This document shows, one piece after another, positions 21,232-31,093 of a DNA stretch of 64,000 nt. Each line of letters begins with the position of its first letter. Positions within the stretch are counted from its first letter, which is position 1. Made by a program: the position numbers and the translations under genes. The stretch comes from Anaeramoeba ignava. Lineage: Eukaryota; Metamonada; Anaeramoebidae. Location: positions 558,001 through 622,000 of the forward strand of contig JAPDFW010000063.1 of the NCBI GenBank assembly GCA_028826165.1. Reading direction: 5' to 3'. Below the pieces are notes generated by a model that saw nothing but the letters and a program-made list of their open reading frames with translations, did not search any database and was not told where the DNA came from.

Positions 21232-23395
21232 ATGTCTTTTTTTGAAGGATTTCAATTTGAAAATGAAAATGAAAATGAAAATGAAAATGAATTTTCTTTA
21301 TTTAGAGATTGTATTCTATTTTTAATTGATGGAAGTTTTCAAATGTTAAATTCTTCAACTTCAAATATTGAAATTGCATTGAAATGTTTTCTTTTTACTT
21401 TAACAGATAAAATTGCAACAAATCCATCTGATATGACTGCTTTATGTTTTTTTAATTCTAAAAATGAAAAAAATTTAAATGGTTTTTCTAATATTTATGT
21501 TCTTTATGATTTTCAAAAACCTTCAATTAAACGAATAAAAGTAAAAATTATTATTAAAATTCATTTATAAAATTGAAATAATAATTAAATTTAAAATTAA
21601 AATTAAAATTAAAATTAAAATTAAAATTAAATTAAAATTCATTTTGAAATTAAAATTAAAATTAAATTTAAAATTAAAATTAAAATTAAAATTAAAATTA
21701 AAATTAAAATTAAAATTAAAATTAAAATTAAAATTAAAATTAAAATTAAAATTAAAATTAAAATTAAAATTCATTTATAAAAATTAAATTAAAATTAAAA
21801 TTAAAATTAAAATTAAAATTAAAATTAAAATTAAAATTAAAATCAAAATTAAATTTAAAACTAAAATTAAAATTAAAATTAAATTTAAAACTAAAATTAA
21901 AATTGAAATTAAAATTAAAATTCATTTATAAAATTTATATTAAAATTTAGGAAGTAATCAATTTTACATCAAAAAATACAAATGAACAATACTCTCTTCA
22001 AATTGGTTCATCAGATGATAATTCTAAAACAACATTTGAACAAGTTCTTATTGCTTGTTCAACTTTATTTTCAAGTAATCAAGATGCAAACAAAGCAGAT
22101 TATAAAAGAATATTTATTTTTACAAACAATGATTCTCCAAATAATTTTGATAATCAACTTAATGAGAAAAGTTATGAAATTGGAACAAAATTAATGAATT
22201 CAGGAATTGTTTTTGAATTATTTGCTTTGGATCAAAATTTCCAACTTGAAAATTTTTATGAAAACTTTTTGTTTCCAAAAAATGATTTAAATTTACAAAC
22301 AAGAAATGCATTTGTAAAATTAAATGAAAATTATGTTGAGGATTTATATGCACAAGTTAGAAGAAAAGAACATCAAATTAAATCAATTGCAAATATCCCA
22401 ATGAAACTTCCTGGAAATCTTGAAATTAGTATTAAAGTTTATCCAGTTATCAAAAAGAATCCAAAAAAAAACCTTGTTTGGTTAAATCCAAATAATTTAA
22501 ATCAACAACTTGAAAAAAGAACAGTTTGGGTTTCTAAAACAACAGACCAAATCCATCGTCAATCCCAAATTGGCCAATATTGTGAATATGATGGAACACA
22601 AATACCACTTACTAATGATGAATTATCTCTATTGAAATATTATTCACAACCTTGTCTTGATATTTTTGGATTCAAATCAAAAAATTACTTGAAATTTCTT
22701 TATAACATTTCAACCTCCTTCTTGGTTTATCCAAATGAATACCTTCAAGAAGGAAGCTCTACTTTGTTATCAACTTTATATCAAAAAATGATTGAGAAAA
22801 ATGTTATTGCAATTGGTTTTTATCTTCCAAAAGAAGGATTTGAAAAATTTTAATTGCTTTGGTTCCTTTACAAGAAAAAAAAGATCAAAATGATGATCTA
22901 ATTTTACAAAAAGGTTTCGGATTAATTCCTTTACCTTATTCTGATGATATTAGAAAAATACCTTTAAAACCTCTTAATTATCCAAATCAAATCCAAAATT
23001 CTATTCAAAATTCAATTGATTTTATTCAAAAATTTCAAATTAATTTTGATTCTTGGGATTTTGAAGATCCTGCTTTGCAACAATTTTATTTAAAACTTCA
23101 TCAATTAGCTCTTTCTAATCATTTCTCAATTTTAAATTCAAATTCAAATTCAAATTCAAATTCAAATTCAAATGAAATTATTGATAGAATTAAACCTGAT
23201 TCAGAAAGAATTGGAAAATATTCAAAATTATTTTCTAATTTTGATCAATCAATAAATGAATGTGTTAATAAAGATAATAAAGAAGAAAAAGAAAAGAAAA
23301 AGAAAAAAAGAAAAGAAAAAGAAAAAGAAAAAGACAAAAAGAAAGGAAAAGAAAAGAAAAAGAAATCAAAAAAAAATAAAAGAAAAGAAGATTAA
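21232..23395 (+). CDS. XRCC6: Ku70 DNA-end-binding protein, one frame break
   Basis: Exon 21232-21540 joins in phase 0 to 21951-22850, then a single-base break, then 22853-23395. Ku70 forms a ring with Ku80 on broken DNA ends for non-homologous end joining and also acts at telomeres. Seen: the vWA-like start LFRDCILFLIDGSFQML, IYVLYDFQKPSIKRIK, the Ku core LRRKE-like VRRKEHQIKSIA, LDIFGFKSKNYLKFLYNIST matching the MGFKP region, YPNEYLQEGSSTLLSTLY, and after the break IALVPLQEKKD and FGLIPLPYSDDIRKIPLKP. A stop within TTTTAA at 22848-22853 separates these conserved halves; one extra T would restore EKFLIALVPLQ. The SAP domain of animal Ku70 is absent; the protein ends in a Lys/Glu tail. No intron fits the break, so it is an assembly error or a real mutation. 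Confidence 0.9.
21541..21950 (+). repeat. Ku70 intron, AAAATT arrays with three copies of a shared core
   Basis: 410-nt intron, GTAAAAATT...TTTAG. It is mostly AAAATT hexamers. AAAATTCATTTATAAAATT appears exactly or nearly so at about 21557, 21767 and 21917; the last copy lies about 30 nt before the acceptor. Confidence 0.88.
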
Positions 23396-23810
23396 AAAAG
23401 AAAGAAAAAGAATTTATTATTTAAAAGACATTTTACCCATTTTTTTTATTTTGCTATATTAAAAAAATTAAAAAATAATTTAATAAAAAAATAATATAGC
23501 AAAATAATTGAGATCAAGAAAAATAAAAAGAAAAAAAAAATTTATTTTTTATTATTTGCTATTTTTTTAATAATAATAAAAATAATTAAATTTATTTGCC
23601 ATTTTGGTTTTTAAGTTTTTTAAAAGAAATTTTTTTATTTAATTAAAATTCACTTTTTATTTTTACTTTTTTATATTTTTTTTTATAATTCCACAAAAAA
23701 AAAAAAAAGTAATCAAAAAAAATTAAATTAAATTAAATTCTTAAATTAAATTAAATTAAATTAAATTAAAATTAAATTTAAATTTTTGTTTTTAAATTTT
23801 TAAATAGAAA
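23396..23810. other. Intergenic region with an inverted repeat downstream of Ku70
   Basis: ATTTTGCTATATT at 23448-23460 and its exact reverse complement AATATAGCAAAAT at 23493-23505 could fold into a 13-bp stem with a 32-nt loop, about 50 bp after the Ku70 stop. It may be a 3'-end signal. The rest is A/T runs, with TTCCACAAAAAA near 23690 resembling the repeat found after the next gene. Confidence 0.45.
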
Positions 23811-25889
23811 ATGAAAATTACCTTAATAATTCTTCTTGTTTTCTGCTTTGTTCTTGTTCAAAATGAAATTACTGAACTTGGTACTTATGAATTCCCTCCA
23901 ACATTAATGGATCCAAGTTGTTCTTTCATTGATGAAAATGAATTTCTTTATTTCGCAACTTACTCAGAACCATCAATTCTTTTCAAATATCAAATTGATC
24001 CATTTGAAATAGAAGATTATGTTGAATTAGAAATTAACAATATTTCAAGTTATGTTGTTGATCCAATAAGAAAAGTTGCTTATTTTGGATCTGATACTGA
24101 AATTGGAGAGATTTTACAATTCAATTTGACAAATTTTACTACAATTAGTAAAATCAACACTTCTTCAAATGGACATTTACTTGCAGCTACTGTTGATTCT
24201 TTATATGAATATGCTTATTTCATTTCTAGTAATTCATCTTCACTCATTGTTCTCAAACTCAATCTTTCCACTTTCGAAATTGATGATTCTTTGGAACTTC
24301 CAAGTTATACAGATGATTGCTATTTTGCTATTGCTGATAATGTTACTGAATCACTTTATTTGGGTTTGTATTCGTCACCTGGAAAAATAATCAAGATTTC
24401 TTTGCAAGATTTCACCTTTACTGATGATTTGGAATTGAATACTGATGAGGATTACATAAATGTTGGCATTCTTGAACCTTCATATAAAATTCTTTATGTG
24501 GCAACTTATACTTCACCTTCTTTAGTTGTTAAAATCAATTTAACAAATTTCCAAGAAGTTGATTTCTTATCTTTAGCTTCAGTGAATCTTGGTAAAACTG
24601 CTTCTATTGATCCTGTTAATAGAATTGGGTATTTCACTGGAGATGTTAATTCAGGTCCTCTTGCAAAAGTTAATTTAACAAGTTTTTCAATATCTAAAAC
24701 AACATCAATTTCAGGATATCCAAAAACTGCAGCTGTTGATCTTTCTAATAATTCAGGATATTTTGGTTTTGATGCAAAAATCGTTAAAATCGGATTAGCA
24801 AACTTAACAAAAGATGCAACTTATCTCACTCCACAATTCAAGAAACCATCAGTTATTCTAATTGATGAACAAGATGATATTGCTTATATTGGATTCTCCA
24901 CTGAAGGAAACATTGTGATTTCAAGGTTTGATCTTCTCGAATTCAAAGTGAGCGATTCAATCTATGCATCAACAATCAATGCTGCTATTATTTCAGGCCA
25001 TTTGGATAAGGAAAATGGATTTCTTTATTTTGGAACAGATTCAGAAACTCTTACAGTGATTAAAGTTGATTTTGTTAATTTTGAAATTGTGGAAGAAAAA
25101 TCCTTGATCACTCTTCCAAACAGCCATCTAGCAACATCTGTATTCGATGTGGCTAACGACATGATCTATTTTGGAGTAAATGATGATAATGATACTTATG
25201 TGATTAAAGTGAGTTCTCCAGATTTAAGTGTTCAATCAAACATTTCTTACAATGACTCCCAGATTTCACAAGGAGCTATTGATGTTTCACATGGATTCAT
25301 GTATTTCCTTCTTAGTGATTCTGTTGGAGGTTCTTCATTTGCCAAAATCCAAATTTCCAATTTTGCACCAATTTCAAATGTCTCCATTACCCAAACTTCA
25401 ATTAAATCACTTGTTCTCGATTCTCAACATGAAGTTCTTTTTTGTGGGACTTATTCTATTGTTGAAGGTTATGGTGTTTCTGATTCAGCAGTTTGTCAAG
25501 TTGATTTGTCTGATTTCTCCTTTAGAACTTGTATTGGAATCAACGATACTAATGGATTTCCAACAGGATTTCTTGAACCTTCAGGAAGTTTTGTTTATTT
25601 TGCATCTGATGATTCTCCAATTCAAATTTTCAAGTTTTCTTCTAGTTCTTTAGAAGTAATTGAAAACATAACACTTACTTCAGGAAATGATTTTGCTTGG
25701 TCTTCTGCTGCTGATACTTCAACTGGATTTGTTTATATTGGAACTGATCAAGAACCAACTCGTCTTGTTAAAATTCAAGCTTTTACTCCTCCTGATCCAA
25801 CTCCTTCTCCTCCTCCAAGTTCAAGTAATCAAATCGTTTTTTCAATTTTGTTTTTTGGATTTTTGGTTCTTTTGAATTTCTATGATTAA
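23811..25889 (+). CDS. Secreted or GPI-anchored beta-propeller protein
   Basis: Single-exon ORF of 692 aa. Residues 1-17 are a signal peptide (KITLIILLVFCFVLV). The body consists of repeated blades with the pattern D...GFLYFGTD...VIKVDF.NFE, as in YVTN/NHL-type propellers. It is rich in NxS/T sites. The C-terminus has a PPDPTPSPPPSSS spacer followed by a hydrophobic end (IVFSILFFGFLVLL) with only three residues after it, the layout of a GPI-attachment signal. Its blades resemble those of the receptor gene at 35971 (for example YFGTD followed by P/S, L, V/I and K), so the two probably share ancestry. It lacks the FN3 stalk and cytosolic tail found there. The ligand is unknown; a role in cell-surface binding is an inference. 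Confidence 0.85.
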   Translation: MKITLIILLVFCFVLVQNEITELGTYEFPPTLMDPSCSFIDENEFLYFATYSEPSILFKYQIDPFEIEDYVELEINNISSYVVDPIRKVAYFGSDTEIGEILQFNLTNFTTISKINTSSNGHLLAATVDSLYEYAYFISSNSSSLIVLKLNLSTFEIDDSLELPSYTDDCYFAIADNVTESLYLGLYSSPGKIIKISLQDFTFTDDLELNTDEDYINVGILEPSYKILYVATYTSPSLVVKINLTNFQEVDFLSLASVNLGKTASIDPVNRIGYFTGDVNSGPLAKVNLTSFSISKTTSISGYPKTAAVDLSNNSGYFGFDAKIVKIGLANLTKDATYLTPQFKKPSVILIDEQDDIAYIGFSTEGNIVISRFDLLEFKVSDSIYASTINAAIISGHLDKENGFLYFGTDSETLTVIKVDFVNFEIVEEKSLITLPNSHLATSVFDVANDMIYFGVNDDNDTYVIKVSSPDLSVQSNISYNDSQISQGAIDVSHGFMYFLLSDSVGGSSFAKIQISNFAPISNVSITQTSIKSLVLDSQHEVLFCGTYSIVEGYGVSDSAVCQVDLSDFSFRTCIGINDTNGFPTGFLEPSGSFVYFASDDSPIQIFKFSSSSLEVIENITLTSGNDFAWSSAADTSTGFVYIGTDQEPTRLVKIQAFTPPDPTPSPPPSSSNQIVFSILFFGFLVLLNFYD

Positions 25890-26420
25890 TTTTCCTTTTT
25901 TTTTTTTTGAATTTTTTTCCCAAATTTAATAAAAACAAATTCCACAAAACAATTTAATTTTTTTCCTTTTTTCTTTTGATTAAATTTAATAAAAACAAAT
26001 TCCACAAAACAATTTAATTTTTTTTCCTTTTATTCATTTTTTTTCCTTTTTTCTTTTGATTAAATTTAATAAAAACAAATTCCACAAAAGAATTAATTTT
26101 TTTCCTTTTTTCTTTTGATCAAATTATAAAAACAAATTCCACAAAACAATTTAATTTTTTTCCTTTTTTCTTTTGATTAAATTTAATAAAAACAAATTCC
26201 ACAAAACAATTTAATTTTTTTTCCTTTTATTCATTTTTTTTCCTTTTTTCTTTTGATTAAATTTAATAAAAACAAATTCCACAAAAGAATTAATTTTTTT
26301 CCTTTTTTCTTTTGATCAAATTATAAAAACAAATTCCACAAAACAATTTAATTTTTTTTCTTTTTTTTCATTTTTCATTTTTCTTTTGATTAAAATTTAA
26401 TAAAACAAATTCCAAAAAAA
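25890..26420. repeat. Tandem repeat containing ACAAATTCCACAAAA, with a 196-bp higher-order unit
   Basis: The word starts at 25935, 25995, 26075, 26131, 26191, 26271 and 26329, with a degenerate eighth at 26404. Spacings 25995-26191, 26075-26271 and 26131-26329 are all 196-198 bp, so two higher-order units stand in tandem. Related sequence reappears at about 30930-31040 beyond the LINE, so the element probably entered this array. Confidence 0.88.
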
Positions 26421-26438
26421 TTAAAACCATATAAAATA

Positions 26439-29400
26439 GTGAGAGGATACTTGAGAAGGAATAAGGATAGTACCGATGGACACTTTAAAGTAATTCACGA
26501 TAAGAAAGCAAGAAAAGAACAAAGAAGAACATGGAGAGAAGGTTATTCAATTACAGTATCTAAAGCAAGAGAGAGTTACACTTCAAAAGAAAATCAACTT
26601 GAGAAATTAAAAGAAAAAATAACGGATCGAAATCAACGGTCACATAAAGAAAATATAGAAAAAATAATTTATCAAACATTGAATTCAAATAACTTTATTA
26701 AGAATCCATTAATAATTAAGAAGAAAGAAATTGAAAATACTCAATCTAATCAAGAGAAACATGAAAATATTTTAAATGAGATCAAAGAAACAATACAAAA
26801 AGCAATTCCTCAAATGAAATCAAAGAGAATAATTCAAAAAGATTTACAAGAATTTATAAATAAAAGCGTTAATTATTCTTATTTAAAAACTTATAAACAA
26901 CATAATCCATATAGTTATCAGAGAACTCACAATTTACAACAAGAAATTTCAGATTCTCTGATTCAACACAATTGGGAAATTGATACAAATTTAAGAAAAA
27001 CAATTAATTATCGAAATTCAAAATATTATATGGAAACAAATTTTAACAAGATACTACAAATTTTAGATTCATATAAATTAATTATCAGAAAATCATTTCT
27101 TAATATATTTGAAATTCTTAACATCATTAACAATTTTCACCCACTGAGAATCATTCAAAAAGGGAATCATCAAGCTGAGATATGGGATCGAAAAAATAAC
27201 ATATTAAATCTTTTTCGAGATTGTAAAAATGAAAGAAATAGAATACCAAGAAATTTCAAAATTCAATTAAAAACAACAGAAGGAAACAAAATTGAAACAA
27301 TAAAAGGAACTAAATTAACAAAAATAAATCAATTCTCATTCAGAATAGCATCTATAAATATCAATGGACTAAATAAAATAGGAAAGATCCAAAAACTAGA
27401 AAAAATATTCCTCCAACAAAGAATAACAATTGCTATTATACAAGAAACTCACTTGAGAAAAAGATTATATTTTGAAAATTATCATTCATTTGAGAAACAA
27501 GGATATGGAACAACAGCACAAGGAGGAATAGCAATAATCATCAAAAAATGTATATCAAAATATGCTCAAGAAATAAAACATCCAGATAAGGATATTATAC
27601 AAATTAAAATAGGAGAATTAAATATTATTGGAGTCTATATGAGACATGGAACACAATCTCAAATGATGAATCAATTAAACGATATCATTGAAAAATTAGG
27701 AGAGGAAAGATATATAATAGCAGGAGATTTTAATCAAACAGACAAAGAAATGGAAAAACATTTCAGATTTAATACTCAAATAATACATAATACTGAGAAT
27801 AGTGCAATAAGAAATATTGATCATTTCTGCGTCAAAAATCAAAATAGAGAAATTTTATCACAAACAGTAAATATTAATCAAGAAGAAAATCTCTCAGATC
27901 ATAAAATGATAGTTACAATTGAGAAAATCAATATATTGAGTGAAGAGAGAAAAGAATATTACCAACCGACAAAACAACAATTCCAAGATATGATAATAGA
28001 AAAATTAAGAAAACAAAATTTATCTGAGAAACCAATGCTCAACATTTCAATAATTAAAAATGTAAAAGAAAATTTCAAAAAAAGAAGTATCATCCATATA
28101 AATACAAAAAATAAGATAGGAATTAACTTAACAGAATTTAACTCAAAAAATAAATATAATTGGAAACAAGCTCTAAGGAAAAGGTGGAGAGAAACCATGA
28201 GAGGGATAGAAATAGATAACCAAAGTAAAACAAATTATTGGACAGAAGTAAAAAGGATAACAAAAGCTAGAAAAGATATTATATTTAATAATAATGAAAA
28301 AGAAAAAGAATTTAAACAACTTATAGATAAAATTAAAATTCCAGTTCAAGAATCAATACTTCAAGAAATAGAAAATAAAATAATAAATATAGAACCTGAT
28401 ATAAGATCAATCAAACAAATATTTCCCCATGATAAATTAATAAAAACAATTCAAAACTCAAGAAATAGTTCTACTTGTGATTATGATAAAATCGAAATGT
28501 ATCAAAATCCTTATATTGAAAGAGAACATCCAAAATATTATGAATTTATCAAATCAGTAAACAGAATGATGAGAGAATGGATAAGAGATCCCAACCAAGA
28601 AGTAATAAAATATATGCTTTCAAGAAGAATGGTGTTCATCTTTAAACAAGGGGATCCTAACCAAATCTCTAATTATCGCCCAATATCTATAAATAATGCT
28701 TTAGTGAGAATATTTTTGAAAAGAATACTTGAAGAAATTGAACCAATATGGGAATACATTTCGTATCAACAAATGGGTTTTAGAAAAATGATGGATACAA
28801 GAATAGCAGTCTTAGAGTTACAAAAGAAATTGAAAGAAATAAAAGAACCATATATAATAAGTATAGACATTCAAAAATGTTTTGATACTATTGATCATGG
28901 ATTAATTAGAAAAGTTATTAATAAATTCATCAGCAATAATAATATTAAAAAACTATTAAATGAATATTATAAGGGAAATGGATGTGGTATCTATCAAGGA
29001 GATCCATTATCACCTTTAATATTTGGAATGGTCAGTCACTTTATAATTGAGGAAATAAAACTAAGGGTTGATCATATACAAATGTATGCTGATGATATGA
29101 TACTATTAGTAAAAAATTCTTATAATAAAGTCATAACTAAAGTTCAATCAATATTACAAATTCTTGAAAATTATGGATTAAGACCTAATAAAAATAAAAC
29201 TATAATAACAAAACAAAAAAGAAATGTTAAATATCTTGGGATTATACTTGATGCAAAGAAACATATAGAAAATAATATAGAAAAATGTGAAAAAACTTTT
29301 CAAAAATTGAGATTTATAATACAATCCAACCAAATTTCTAATCACTTGAAAATTATAATTTATAAAATGACGATTCTTCCACAACTATATTATGGCACAG

Positions 29401-30431
29401 AGGCATTAATACTCAGAAAGAAACAATATCAAAAAATGGATTTAATGGTGAACAAACACATGAAATTAATTTTAAAAATAAACTTTCATTCACCTACGCT
29501 TACCTTTCGAAATGAAACGAATACTCCCAGTTCCAGAACACAAATAAATGTGCGTAGGTGGAAAATAAGAGAAAAATTAGATAAAATTGAAAAATCAGAA
29601 CTTAAAGAATTATGTCCAATCTTCACAAATGAAAGAGAGAGAAATGATAAAATATGGGGAAATCAAAGCTTGAAAATCATCCAAAAATATTTATTTTTAG
29701 CAAGGCACCAAGAAATGAGTATCAATTCAGGATGGAAAACAATAGCCTATTCAGAAATTACTAAATTAGAACCTAAAAAACCAAAAATAAAAACATATTT
29801 AAAATATCAAAAAAGTACTATATTAATGAAATTAAGAATATTCACAAATGGACTTAAATCATATAGCCACCACATGAGAAATAGTGATGTGAAATGTCCA
29901 TGTTGTGGAGAAGAAGAAGAAACATTGGATCATTTTCTTTGGAAATGTCCAATGTATCAAGAGATAAGAAATAAATGGTTGAAATCAATACATCCAATAA
30001 AACAAACAATTAAATTAATGAAAGAAATTAGCAGAAAGGGAATATATGACAAAACTATAGAATATATTCAAAAAGCTTTTGAGATTAGATCAGAAATGAT
30101 AATGGATGAGAATATAATTGAGATAGATGATGAGAATATTGAAAATGAAGAAAGAAATCAAAATGAAAATCAACAACAAAGTGACATGAATAATGAGAAT
30201 AATGAGAATAATAATGAGAATAATAATGAAATTAATAATGAAATTAATAATGAAATTAATAATGAAAACAATAATGAGAATAAAAATGAAAATGATAATG
30301 AGATTAATAATGAAATTAATAATGAAAACAATAATGAAAATGACAATGAGAATAAAAACAAACCCAAAAAGGTAAGTAACAAATCAAAAAAGAAGAAATC
30401 AAATCAAAAAGAAATGAAGATCAAAAAAAAG

Positions 30432-30496
<65 letters not shown>

Positions 30497-30762
30497 AAAA
30501 GAAAAAGAAAAAGAAAGAGAAAAAGAAAAAGAACAAAAAAAGAGAAACCAATGAAAAAGAGAAAAAAACAAAGATAATAAAGAGTAATAACAGAAGAAGA
30601 AATCTAAGAAAAAATCCAGAGAAAACTTGGAAATATCAATTATCGAAAATATCTGAATCAGATTCAGAATCAGAAACAAAGTCATGGGAAAAAGAATCGG
30701 AATATGATACAGATTATGCTCCAGATTCTTCTTCCTTGGAAAGCTCAATAGAGAGCGACTAA
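26439..30762 (+). CDS. LINE polyprotein: APE endonuclease, reverse transcriptase, CCHC motif; frame slips in an A tract
   Basis: The frame runs from about 26439 (a GTG codon, no good ATG) to 30554. Endonuclease motifs: ASININGL (~305), IQETHL (~335), AGDFNQTD (~427), LSDHKMI (~485). RT motifs: FKQGDPNQISNYRPIS, SIDIQKCFDTIDH (~808), IYQGDPLSPLIFGMV, and catalytic YADD (~882). A zinc-knuckle-like CPCCGEEEETLDHFLWKCP lies near 1151. All catalytic motifs look intact. The protein then enters (NNE)n and an A tract at 30423-30494 coding poly-Lys. After it, frame 0 stops at 30554, but the next frame is open through KSNNRRRNLRKN and ESDSESETKS to TAA at 30760-30762, so the true end is probably there and the tract has gained or lost bases. 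The family copies its RNA into DNA at nicked target sites. Confidence 0.92.
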
Positions 30763-31093
30763 ATATAGTCAAAAAAATGAGATGTTCCACTTACTCTTCT
30801 TTTTTTAAAGTTTTTAAATTTTTTTTTATCTTCATTTCTTATTTTTCATTTCAAAAACTATTTACAAAAGAAGCATGCAGGAATCTCACTTGAGATTTCC
30901 TTAATAAAATCAAAATCAAAATCAAAATCAAGAATTAATTTTTTTTCCTTTTATTCAACTTTTTTCCTTTTTTCTTTTTTGATCTTATTTTTCAATTTTT
31001 TTTCCTAAATTAAATAAAAGAAAATTCCACAAAACAATTTTTTTCATTTTTTTTCTTTCAAACAAAAACAAAAAACTTTATCCAATTTTTAAA
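30763..31093. other. LINE 3' end and promoter region of the first ARM gene
   Basis: Covers the LINE 3' non-coding end, resumption of the AATTCCACAAAACAATT repeat (to about 31040) and a CATTTTTTTTCTTTCA element at 31045-31060, 34 bp ahead of the next ATG. Confidence 0.5.
30880..30900 (+). other. 3' hairpin of the LINE RNA
   Basis: GGAATCTC at 30880-30887 pairs with GAGATTTCC at 30892-30900 (8 pairs, one bulged base) around an ACTT loop, just before the (AAAATC)n tail. Some LINE reverse transcriptases recognise a 3' stem-loop plus short repeats in this position. Confidence 0.6.

Larger units (their letters stand above)
26420..30930 (+). mobile_element. Non-LTR retrotransposon (LINE) with APE-type endonuclease and reverse transcriptase
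   Basis: One open frame with endonuclease and RT, a 3' non-coding part of about 145 nt with a hairpin, and an (AAAATC)n tail at about 30907-30930. The 5' limit is uncertain: the frame is open from 26394 but has no ATG until residue ~126, which suggests 5' truncation. Repeat sequence of the same kind flanks both sides. I could not define a target-site duplication. Confidence 0.9.
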
